Shown: piece after piece, positions 1-5,370 of the stretch | Layout: each line of letters opens with the position of its first letter | Numbering within the stretch: the first letter of the stretch is position 1 | From: an uncultured Clostridia bacterium | GTDB lineage: Bacteria > Bacillota > Clostridia > Oscillospirales > Oscillospiraceae | Reading direction: 5' to 3' | Length of the DNA stretch: 5,370 nt | Assembly (NCBI GenBank): GCA_945635805.1 | Contig: CALZCW010000060.1 | Location: 1 to 5,370, forward strand | Translations under genes and position numbers: made by a program | Notes under the pieces: model-generated | What the model saw: only the letters and a program-made list of their open reading frames with translations | Told to the model about the DNA's origin: nothing | Databases searched by the model: none

Positions 1-846
1 TATGAAACGCTCTTTGCGGAGAAAAACATCTCCCTGCAAAAATGCAGTGAGAGCCTGACTGTCAGCGGCAGACTCACACCGGGCAGGTACACGCTGCGCG
101 GCGACGTCAGCAGTCAGTTCGTCACTGGGTTGCTCTTTGCCCTTCCCCTGCTGGACGGCGCGAGCAACCTGCAGGTCCTGCCGCCGGTGGAGAGCCGCCC
201 TTATATCGACATCACTCTGGATGCCATGAAAGCCTTCGGCGTCACGGTAACGGAAGCTCCGGAAAACACCTTTCATATTCCGGGCGGCCAGACCTACCGG
301 CCCATAGACGTAACCGTGGAGGGCGACTGGTCCAACGCGGCGGCCCTGCTTGCCCTGAATGAGCTGTGCGGAGACGTGAACGTTACAGGCCTGCGTACCG
401 ACAGCCTCCAGGGCGACCGGATCTGTGTGGAATATCTGCGGCGGCTTTCTGCCCCGGAAGCCGTCCTCGACCTGTCCGGCTGCCCGGACCTGGGCCCGGT
501 TCTCTTTGCGGTCGCCGCCGCAAACCACGGCGCGGTATTCACCGGCACACGGCGTCTGAAGATCAAGGAAAGTGACCGCGCACAGGTCATGGCGGAGGAG
601 CTGAAAAAGTTCGGCGTCTTCGCGGAAGTCGGGGAAAACACCGTAAGGATCCCCGCCGGCGGCATCAAAAAGCCGGATGCCATGCTCTGCGGTCACAACG
701 ACCACCGGGTCATTATGGCCCTTTCCCTGCTGGCAAGTCAAGTCGGCGGCGTCATCATAGATGCCGAAGCGGTGCGAAAAAGCTACCCGGACTTCTTCCG
801 CGACCTGAAACGCCTTGGATTGGAGGTAACCTATGGGACTGAATAA
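1..846 (+). CDS. aroA: 3-phosphoshikimate 1-carboxyvinyltransferase (EPSP synthase), 5'-truncated by the window edge
   Basis: This cytoplasmic shikimate-pathway enzyme transfers the enolpyruvyl group of PEP to shikimate-3-phosphate. The frame is open from base 1, giving 281 visible residues. The ATG-like starts inside it are not real starts, because conserved sequence runs upstream of them. Family landmarks appear in order: the SSQF shikimate-phosphate loop (residues 37-40), ESRPYIDITL (64-73), CPDLGPVL with the catalytic Asp (163), LKIKESDR with the catalytic Glu and Arg (190 and 193), NDHRVIMAL (233-241) and VRKSYPDFF (258-266). By alignment from memory to the E. coli enzyme, about 130 N-terminal residues lie outside the window, including the region that decides glyphosate class. 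The stretch between YIDIT and the catalytic Asp is about 18 residues shorter than in E. coli. The stop codon lies inside the start of tyrA, showing operon membership. Confidence 0.96.
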   Translation, partial: YETLFAEKNISLQKCSESLTVSGRLTPGRYTLRGDVSSQFVTGLLFALPLLDGASNLQVLPPVESRPYIDITLDAMKAFGVTVTEAPENTFHIPGGQTYRPIDVTVEGDWSNAAALLALNELCGDVNVTGLRTDSLQGDRICVEYLRRLSAPEAVLDLSGCPDLGPVLFAVAAANHGAVFTGTRRLKIKESDRAQVMAEELKKFGVFAEVGENTVRIPAGGIKKPDAMLCGHNDHRVIMALSLLASQVGGVIIDAEAVRKSYPDFFRDLKRLGLEVTYGTE

Positions 847-1699
847 GAATACCAAGATCCTGATCGTGGGCCTCGGTCTCATGGGCGGCAGCTACGCCCA
901 GGCGCTGACGGACCGGGGCTTTGAGGTGGGCGCTCTGGCCCGCCGGGAGGCATCCATCAATTACGCTCTGGAACACGGCCTCATCCGCCATGGGCGGTGC
1001 AACGCGGACCCGGACTATATCTGCCAATTCGATCTCATCGTCTTTGCCCTCTACCCCCACGTTTTTCTGGACTGGCTCCGGGAGAATCAGGACTGTATCC
1101 GTCCCGGCGCCCTTTTGACCGACGTCACCGGCGTGAAGGGCAGCGTCGTCTACGCCGTGCAGGATATGCTGCGCAGCGACCTGGAATTCATCGGTGCCCA
1201 CCCCATGGCAGGCCGTGAGGTCAGCGGCGTGGAGAACGCCACAAAGGAGATTTTCCGGGGCGCCAACTATATCGTGACGCCCACGGGAAAAAATTCCGAG
1301 GCGGCTATTGCAGCCTGTATGGACCTGGGCCGGGAGTTGGGCTTTCAGACCATCACCACCCTCACGCCGGAAAAGCACGACGAGATGATCGCCTTTCTTT
1401 CCCAGCTCACCCACTGTATCGCCGTTTCACTGATGGTCAGCAAGGACTCTGAGCATCTGTCCCGCTACACCGGCGACTCCTTCCGCGACCTGACCCGCAT
1501 AGCCAAGATCAACGACGAAATGTGGAGCGAACTGTTCCTGCTCAACAAGACCGAACTGCTGGCCCAGATGGACCTGTTTTCTGAGACCTTCTCCCGTCTG
1601 CGTGACAGCATCGCACGGGACGATACCGCCGCCATGCGCGAAATGATGCGGCTTTCCACGCAGCGAAGAAAATATTTTGATAAGGATGAAAGCGTATGA
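833..1699 (+). CDS. tyrA: Prephenate/arogenate dehydrogenase, monofunctional, no ACT domain
   Basis: This enzyme oxidatively decarboxylates prephenate (to 4-hydroxyphenylpyruvate) or arogenate (to tyrosine) in the tyrosine branch. The 288-residue product has an N-terminal Rossmann domain with GLGLMGG (residues 13-19), then TDVTGVKG (96-103), GAHPMAG with the presumed catalytic His123, FLSQLTH with His194, and FRDLTRIA (217-224) with the arginine expected to hold the substrate carboxylate. The C-terminal part is the helical dimerisation domain. There is no chorismate mutase fusion as in E. coli and no C-terminal ACT domain as in Bacillus, so feedback by tyrosine through an ACT domain is not expected. 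The loop after the second strand reads ALARRE and lacks the acidic residue typical of NAD-dependent forms (see findings). A GGAGGT ribosome-binding site at 822-827, five bases before ATG, supports the start. Whether the substrate is prephenate or arogenate cannot be told from the sequence. Confidence 0.95.
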   Translation: MGLNKNTKILIVGLGLMGGSYAQALTDRGFEVGALARREASINYALEHGLIRHGRCNADPDYICQFDLIVFALYPHVFLDWLRENQDCIRPGALLTDVTGVKGSVVYAVQDMLRSDLEFIGAHPMAGREVSGVENATKEIFRGANYIVTPTGKNSEAAIAACMDLGRELGFQTITTLTPEKHDEMIAFLSQLTHCIAVSLMVSKDSEHLSRYTGDSFRDLTRIAKINDEMWSELFLLNKTELLAQMDLFSETFSRLRDSIARDDTAAMREMMRLSTQRRKYFDKDESV

Positions 1700-2724
1700 A
1701 TATGGAATTTAAGCGCAAAATGCCGACGCCTCAGGCGATCAAGGAGATGTATCCCATTTCCGACACCCTGGCTGCGCAGAAAAAAGAGACGGATCAGGCC
1801 CTGGAGGCTGTATTTACTGGCGCGGACGACCGGCTGATCCTCATCATCGGCCCCTGCTCGGCAGACCGGGAGGACGCCGTTCTGGACTATATCACCCGGC
1901 TTCGGGCGGTCCAGGAACGGGTGAAGGACAAGCTGGTCATCATTCCCCGGGCCTATACGAACAAGCCCCGCACCACCGGCGACGGCTACAAGGGGATGCT
2001 GCACCAGCCCGACCCCAACAGCTCGCCCGATATGCTCAAGGGTCTGATCGCCATCCGTAAGCTGCACATCAAGATCATGGAGCAGACCGGCTTCTCCTGT
2101 GCCGACGAGATGCTCTACCCGGAGAACCACCACTACCTGTCCGACGTGCTCTCCTATGTGGCTGTTGGCGCGCGATCCGTGGAGAATCAGCTCCATCGCC
2201 TCACTGCCAGTGGTCTGGACATCCCCGTGGGCATGAAAAATCCCACTGGCGGCGATCTTGCCGTCATGATGAACTCCATCAACGCCGCTCAGCATCCCCA
2301 CACCTTCGTCTATTCCAGTTGGGAAGTTCACAGCAAGGGCAATTCCCTGGCTCACGCCATTCTTCGCGGCTCTGCCAACCAGCACGGGCGCTCCGTTCCC
2401 AACTATCACTACGAGGACCTGCAGCTTCTGTGTGAGCTTTATGAGTCCAGCAGCCTCCAGAATCCGGCGGTCATCATTGACACCAACCATTCCAACTCCG
2501 GCAAGCATTGGGAGGAGCAGCCACGGATTGCCAAGGAGATCCTCCACAGCTGCCGCCATTCCGAACAGATCCGGCATCTGGTCAAGGGCCTGATGATCGA
2601 GTCCTATCTGGAGGACGGCTGCCAGAAGCCCGACGGCGGCGTCTACGGTAAATCCATTACCGACCCCTGCCTCGGCTGGGAAAAGACCGAACGGCTCATC
2701 CTTGAGCTGGCCGATCTGCTGTAG
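1696..2724 (+). CDS. 3-deoxy-7-phosphoheptulonate (DAHP) synthase, type I AroF/AroG/AroH family
   Basis: This enzyme condenses PEP and erythrose-4-phosphate to DAHP, the entry step of the shikimate pathway. The product has 342 residues, close to the roughly 350 of the E. coli isozymes, and forms a single metal-dependent TIM barrel. Visible metal ligands are Cys54 (IGPCS), His265 (DTNHSNS), Glu302 (MIESYL) and Asp323 (KSITDPCLGWE). Substrate-binding residues include Arg85 (PRAY), Lys90 and Arg92 (NKPRTT), Arg160 (GARSVENQ), Lys181 (GMKNPTGG) and Arg224 (ILRGS). The whole catalytic set is intact. Several residues that bind the feedback inhibitor in E. coli AroG are not conserved, so which amino acid regulates it is unknown, and I give no isozyme letter. 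Translation is probably coupled to tyrA through ATGA at 1696-1699. An AAGGA at 1682-1686, nine bases upstream, is a suitable ribosome-binding site. It is the last gene of the operon. Confidence 0.95.
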   Translation: MNMEFKRKMPTPQAIKEMYPISDTLAAQKKETDQALEAVFTGADDRLILIIGPCSADREDAVLDYITRLRAVQERVKDKLVIIPRAYTNKPRTTGDGYKGMLHQPDPNSSPDMLKGLIAIRKLHIKIMEQTGFSCADEMLYPENHHYLSDVLSYVAVGARSVENQLHRLTASGLDIPVGMKNPTGGDLAVMMNSINAAQHPHTFVYSSWEVHSKGNSLAHAILRGSANQHGRSVPNYHYEDLQLLCELYESSSLQNPAVIIDTNHSNSGKHWEEQPRIAKEILHSCRHSEQIRHLVKGLMIESYLEDGCQKPDGGVYGKSITDPCLGWEKTERLILELADLL

Positions 2725-2763
2725 TACTGATGTTCACGGCCCTGTATAATATGCACCGCTTAA

Positions 2764-2815
2764 AAATATGGGAATCCCCGGTTTCGCCTGAGTAAAACCG
2801 GGGATTCCCATATTT
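2764..2815. terminator. Bidirectional intrinsic terminator between the aromatic operon and brnQ
   Basis: This is an inverted repeat with perfect 21-base arms (2764-2784 and 2795-2815) around a 10-base loop (2785-2794). The stem core is GGGAATCCCCGG with A/T-rich outer ends. It lies 39 bases after the DAHP synthase stop and 21 bases after the brnQ stop, between convergent genes. The T-run is ATATTTATT on the + strand and TATTTTTAA on the - strand, so it can serve both genes and looks somewhat stronger for brnQ. The loop shares GCCTGA with the terminator at 5323-5365. Confidence 0.92.
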
Positions 2816-2836
2816 ATTCATAGGCCAACCGTTCCA

Positions 2837-4207
2837 TCAGGCAATCTGGCCTTTCCCCTTGCGCTGATTACGGATGAAACGGATCGCCATGCCCAGTACG
2901 AAGCCGATCAGCGCCGGAACGACCCAACCCAGATTCAGATGGAACCATGGCAGTATTTTTCCCGCAAGGTCCACCGCGCCATCCAGGTGCAGGCTGCTGC
3001 GCAGACCTTCCGGCAGAGTCTTGATCAGGTCAAACAGCGCCGAAACACAGGTGAAAGCCGTAACGCTGACATACACGGCTCTGTCATGGTCAAAGAGTTT
3101 CCCGAACAGGGCCAGCAGGATCAGCGTGATGGCCAGCGGGTACAGAAACATGAGAACCGGCAGAGAAAACTCAATGATTTTGGACAGTCCGAAGTTGGAA
3201 ATGCAGAAGGAAAAGGCCGTGAAGATCACCGCCCAGACCTTGTAGGAACAGCCCCGGGGAAACATTCTGGCAAAGGCATCGGCACAGCTTGTCACAAGGC
3301 CAATGGAGGTCTTCAGGCAGGCACAGGTGACGGTGATCGCCAGGACGATGCTTCCCGCTTTGCCGAGATAGTGATTGGAAATCTGAGCCAGCGCGATACC
3401 ACCGTTTTCAGAGATTTCAAACAGGCCCCTGGACTGGGCGCCCATGAGAATAGTAGCGACATAGATCGCCGCCATCAGCAAGCCGGTCAATATGCCGGAA
3501 TGAAGGACATCCTTGGCAACTGCCCCGTCTTCCTTGATCCCCATGCCGCGAATAATATCAATAACGACAATGCCGAATGCAAGACCCGCAATGGCGTCCA
3601 TGGTCCCATAGCCCTCGATAAAACCGGAGAACAGCGCGCCGCTTTGGTATGTGCTGTCCGGCTCCACAGAGGATAGGGACGCGCCCGGATTGCACAGGGC
3701 GGCAACGACCAGGATCGCAAAGAAGATCAGGAACAGTGGATTGATAATCTTGCCGATCCAAACCGTGATTTTCCCCGGCCGCAGGGAAAAGAACAGCACA
3801 AGGCCGAAGAACACCAGGGAGAATATCAGCAGAACCAGCGCTTCCGAAACGTTCTCCCCCAGCATCGGCTGGATTCCCGTCGTAAAGGAGGTCGTCGCGC
3901 ATCTGGGGATGGCGAAGAACGGCCCGATGGTGAGATATAACAGGCAGGTAAAGAAGTATCCATAGCGTTTGCCGACCTTGGTCGCCAGCGCTTGCAGGCC
4001 GTCGGAGTGGGTATTGCCGATGGCTGCCACGCCCAGAATCGGGATGCCCACGGCAGTGATGATGAAACCGATCATGGCGGGAATCGCATTACGTCCGGCA
4101 AGCTGACCCAGATGCACCGGGAAGATCAGGTTGCCTGCGCCGAAGAACATTCCGAACAGCGTAGCGGCCACCAGAATCCGCTGCTTCATGTTGAGCCTTT
4201 TCTGCAT
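2837..4207 (-). CDS. brnQ: BrnQ-type branched-chain amino acid:cation (Na+) symporter
   Basis: This is an inner-membrane secondary transporter of the LIVCS family, which imports leucine, isoleucine and valine with Na+. The 456-residue protein is close to the usual length of about 440. It is strongly hydrophobic throughout, consistent with about 12 membrane helices. Family hallmarks are FFGAGNLIFP (residues 21-30), IGPFFAIPR (94-102), EGYGTMDAIAGLAFG (198-212), LKTSIGLVTSCADAF (298-312) and LPVLMFLYPLAI (349-360). The tail is short and basic (RNQRKGKGQ), probably cytoplasmic under the positive-inside rule. The start at 4207 is preferred over the in-frame Met7 because an AAGGAGGG ribosome-binding site (complement of 4215-4222) stands seven bases upstream of it. 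The gene is divergent from the lysR gene and convergent with the aromatic operon. Family assignment is firm. Exact substrate preference is inferred. Confidence 0.94.
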   Translation of the reverse strand: MQKRLNMKQRILVAATLFGMFFGAGNLIFPVHLGQLAGRNAIPAMIGFIITAVGIPILGVAAIGNTHSDGLQALATKVGKRYGYFFTCLLYLTIGPFFAIPRCATTSFTTGIQPMLGENVSEALVLLIFSLVFFGLVLFFSLRPGKITVWIGKIINPLFLIFFAILVVAALCNPGASLSSVEPDSTYQSGALFSGFIEGYGTMDAIAGLAFGIVVIDIIRGMGIKEDGAVAKDVLHSGILTGLLMAAIYVATILMGAQSRGLFEISENGGIALAQISNHYLGKAGSIVLAITVTCACLKTSIGLVTSCADAFARMFPRGCSYKVWAVIFTAFSFCISNFGLSKIIEFSLPVLMFLYPLAITLILLALFGKLFDHDRAVYVSVTAFTCVSALFDLIKTLPEGLRSSLHLDGAVDLAGKILPWFHLNLGWVVPALIGFVLGMAIRFIRNQRKGKGQIA

Positions 4208-4214
4208 GATACGT

Positions 4215-4222
4215 CCCTCCTT
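4215..4222 (-). promoter_or_regulatory. brnQ ribosome-binding site
   Basis: Read on the - strand this is AAGGAGGG, nearly the full anti-Shine-Dalgarno complement, with a seven-base spacer to the ATG at 4207. It fixes the brnQ start at Met1 rather than Met7 of the open frame. Confidence 0.85.
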
Positions 4223-4234
4223 CTTATGACTTTG

Positions 4235-4263
4235 ATTCTACCATTGTACTTGAAATCTGAGAA
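4235..4263 (-). promoter_or_regulatory. Candidate brnQ promoter
   Basis: On the - strand, TTCTCA (complement of 4258-4263; four of six matches to TTGACA) is followed after 17 bases by TAGAAT (complement of 4235-4240; five of six matches to TATAAT). Transcription would start near 4228, leaving a leader of about 20 bases that contains the ribosome-binding site. The weak -35 element is what one expects of a promoter that needs an activator such as the adjacent LysR protein. The spacer contains the -35 element of the opposing lysR promoter. Confidence 0.5.
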
Positions 4264-4278
4264 GCGACTGTTTATAAT
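4250..4278 (+). promoter_or_regulatory. lysR promoter, near-consensus sigma-A/sigma-70 type
   Basis: TTGAAA (4250-4255, one mismatch to consensus) and a perfect TATAAT (4273-4278) are separated by the ideal 17 bases. Transcription should start near 4285, giving a leader of about 40 bases before the preferred lysR ATG at 4326. This is the best promoter in the window. Confidence 0.8.
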
Positions 4279-4283
4279 AAGTA

Positions 4284-4300
4284 TATGAGGAATTGTCATA
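4284..4300. promoter_or_regulatory. Candidate LysR-type operator (T-N11-A dyad)
   Basis: TATGA (4284-4288) and TCATA (4296-4300) form an inverted repeat with a seven-base spacer. Within it, T4286 and A4298 give the T-N11-A pattern typical of LysR-family boxes. Its centre (4292) is about 64 bases upstream of the predicted brnQ transcription start and overlaps the predicted lysR start. This placement suits activation of brnQ and autorepression of lysR. The arms are short, so the dyad alone is weak evidence; position is what makes it credible. Confidence 0.45.
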
Positions 4301-4312
4301 GATGTGCATAGA

Positions 4313-4317
4313 AAGGA
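4313..4317 (+). promoter_or_regulatory. lysR ribosome-binding site deciding the start
   Basis: AAGGA lies eight bases before the ATG at 4326. The upstream in-frame ATG at 4302 has only GAGG at 4287-4290, eleven bases away and almost at the predicted mRNA 5' end. Confidence 0.75.
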
Positions 4318-4325
4318 ACGGCACC

Positions 4326-5234
4326 ATGGACAGCAAAAAACTTGAAATCCTGATGACGGCAGCCGACCTGGGCAGCTTTACCAAGGCCTCCGAGGTCGTC
4401 GGCTATACTCAGTCCGGCCTGACCCATATGATGGACGCGCTGGAACGGGAGATCGGCTTTCCCCTGCTGCAGCGGAGCCACAGCGGCATACAGCTGACGG
4501 AACAAGGCGCTCAGTTGATGCCGGCGATTCGGGAATTTCTGCAGGCAAACGCCAATCTGGAAAACCAGATCCGCACGGTGGCGGAGAAAAAGTCCGAGGT
4601 CATACGGATCGCGGCCTACGCAAGCATCGCCATGCACTGGATGCCGGAGATCCTCTATCGCTTCCGTCGCCTGTGCCCTGAGGTCAACGTGGATCTGCGC
4701 ATGGTAGATCACGCTCTGGAGCCCTTTGAACTGCTGGAGCGCGGCCAGACCGATGTGATCTTCGCCAGCCGGCAGAACTATGCCTGCTGTGATTGGATCC
4801 CGCTTTATAACGAGCGTATGTACGCCATCTTGCCGAAGGACTATCCCTTGAAAAACCGCAGCGAATTTCCGCTGGAGGAATTCGCCGGGCAGGAATTTCT
4901 CATGCCCTACGGCAGGTTTGACATTGATGTGAAAGCCGCCCTCGATCCTGTGGGCGTCAGGCTTGACGCGAAAATTTCCCGGGTCGACGACGAAACGGTC
5001 ATCCGAATGGTCGGCCGCGGTCTGGGCGTATCCATGATGACGGAGTTGATGATCCGCGGCAGAACAGACGACGTACTGTGCGTTCCCGTCACCCCGCCTG
5101 CCATCCGCGAGCTTGGCATGGGCACCCATGTGCGAAAGAAAGAAACCGCCAGCGTTCAAAAGCTGAAGGGCTGCGTGCTGGACTTTATCCATGAGTATTC
5201 TTCATCATATTCCGGTGTGCCCGCTGCCCGATAG
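4326..5234 (+). CDS. LysR-family transcriptional regulator, probable regulator of brnQ
   Basis: From the ATG at 4326 the product has 302 residues, the normal length for this family. Residues 1-60 form the winged helix-turn-helix: LEILMTAADLGSFTKASEVVG, then YTQSGLTHMMDALEREIG as the recognition region, then FPLLQRSHSGIQLTEQG as the wing. A linker helix runs to about residue 88. The periplasmic-binding-protein-like effector domain follows, with EVIRIAAYASIAMHWMPEIL (91-110), the hinge near 165, and VIRMVGRGLGVSMMTELM (225-242). An in-frame ATG at 4302 would add MCIERNGT. I reject it because AAGGA (4313-4317) sits eight bases before 4326, family members start right at this point, and the promoter would leave almost no leader for 4302. 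Divergence from brnQ suggests it controls that transporter, so a branched-chain or related amino acid is a reasonable effector guess. No sequence feature proves the ligand. Confidence 0.93.
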   Translation: MDSKKLEILMTAADLGSFTKASEVVGYTQSGLTHMMDALEREIGFPLLQRSHSGIQLTEQGAQLMPAIREFLQANANLENQIRTVAEKKSEVIRIAAYASIAMHWMPEILYRFRRLCPEVNVDLRMVDHALEPFELLERGQTDVIFASRQNYACCDWIPLYNERMYAILPKDYPLKNRSEFPLEEFAGQEFLMPYGRFDIDVKAALDPVGVRLDAKISRVDDETVIRMVGRGLGVSMMTELMIRGRTDDVLCVPVTPPAIRELGMGTHVRKKETASVQKLKGCVLDFIHEYSSSYSGVPAAR

Positions 5235-5290
5235 TCCATCCACTTGACCGCTGGCATCCACTCCGCCACACTGCACGAACACTGCTTTCC

Positions 5291-5310
5291 AACAGGTGAT
5301 ATTCCCTGTT
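5291..5310. repeat. Small inverted repeat downstream of lysR
   Basis: AACAGG (5291-5296) and CCTGTT (5305-5310) are perfect six-base arms around an eight-base loop. The 88 bases between the lysR stop and the terminator otherwise hold nothing I can recognise. There is no T-run after it, so it is not a terminator on its own and may be chance. Confidence 0.3.
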
Positions 5311-5322
5311 CCGGCAGAAACA

Positions 5323-5365
5323 GAAAAGAGTCACTTTTGCCTGATAGACAAAAGTGACTCTTTTC
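5323..5365. terminator. Intrinsic terminator downstream of lysR, probably bidirectional
   Basis: Perfect 17-base arms (5323-5339 and 5349-5365) enclose a nine-base loop. The left arm begins with an A-run (GAAAAGAG) and the right arm ends CTCTTTTC, so on either strand the stem closes with an A-tract/T-tract pair, as in bidirectional terminators. It lies 88 bases after the lysR stop. A gene converging from beyond the right edge would share it, but none is visible. Confidence 0.85.
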
Positions 5366-5370
5366 ATGGT

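Noticed and set aside
755..1414. 219-codon - strand open frame opposite tyrA
   Set aside because: It is the antisense shadow of a conserved gene. Its composition (His, Gly and Val rich) is typical of reverse-frame translation.
1465..2577. 370-codon open frame on the - strand across tyrA and the DAHP synthase gene
   Set aside because: It spans two unmistakable enzymes on the other strand, shows no family motifs, and is explained by biased codon use in GC-rich genes.
2745..2750. TATAAT after the DAHP synthase gene as a promoter
   Set aside because: There is no -35 element at a workable distance and no gene downstream on the + strand. The hairpin follows immediately.
2939..3676. 245-codon + strand open frame opposite brnQ
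   Set aside because: It is low-complexity polar sequence, the mirror of hydrophobic BrnQ codons, with no recognisable domain.
4302..4325. Upstream in-frame ATG as the lysR start
   Set aside because: It has a poor ribosome-binding site and a nearly leaderless position relative to the consensus promoter, and it adds eight residues not typical of the family.
4296..5192. 298-codon - strand open frame opposite the lysR gene
   Set aside because: The LysR reading frame has every family landmark, so this is its antisense shadow.
5185..5367. 60-codon - strand open frame at the right edge
   Set aside because: Its first codons run through both arms of the terminator hairpin and its end overlaps lysR. 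No ribosome-binding site can be judged at the window edge.
1..5370. Mobile elements, CRISPR repeats, riboswitches or T-box leaders, tRNA or rRNA genes, or an unknown multi-gene system
   Set aside because: No direct-repeat arrays, transposase motifs or structured RNA leaders were found. All gene-free gaps are short (113, about 118 and 136 bases) and are accounted for by promoters and terminators.

Overview
The window is an ordinary bacterial chromosomal segment of fairly high GC. Compact overlapping genes, strong AAGGAGG-type ribosome-binding sites and consensus sigma-A/sigma-70 promoter elements suggest a Gram-positive Firmicute. A gut clostridium of the Oscillospirales type is my best guess. 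That assignment is inference from style, not from any diagnostic marker.

The left half (1-2724, + strand) is the end of an aromatic amino acid operon. It holds the 3' two-thirds of aroA (EPSP synthase, entering from the left edge), then a monofunctional prephenate/arogenate dehydrogenase (tyrA type), then a type I DAHP synthase of the AroF/AroG/AroH family. aroA and tyrA overlap by 14 bases, and tyrA and the DAHP synthase gene overlap by the four bases ATGA, so the three are almost certainly co-transcribed and translationally coupled. Together they encode the first committed step (DAHP synthase), the sixth step (EPSP synthase) and the tyrosine branch. A 52-base hairpin with a perfect 21-bp stem (2764-2815) ends the operon.

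The right half (2837-5234) is a divergent pair. brnQ, a Na+/branched-chain amino acid symporter, is on the - strand and converges on the aromatic operon, sharing its bidirectional terminator. A LysR-family regulator gene is on the + strand. The roughly 118-base region between them holds a near-perfect promoter for lysR, a candidate brnQ promoter overlapping it on the other strand, and a small dyad with the LysR T-N11-A pattern. The dyad is centred about 64 bases upstream of the predicted brnQ start, where LysR proteins usually bind to activate a divergent target. The natural reading is that the regulator controls brnQ and itself. A second perfect hairpin (5323-5365) terminates lysR near the right edge.

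No mobile element, CRISPR array, RNA gene or novel multi-gene system is visible. The points most worth following are the putative NADP-type cofactor loop in TyrA, the loss of known E. coli feedback-site residues in the DAHP synthase, the well-placed LysR operator candidate, and a six-base loop motif shared by two otherwise unrelated terminators.
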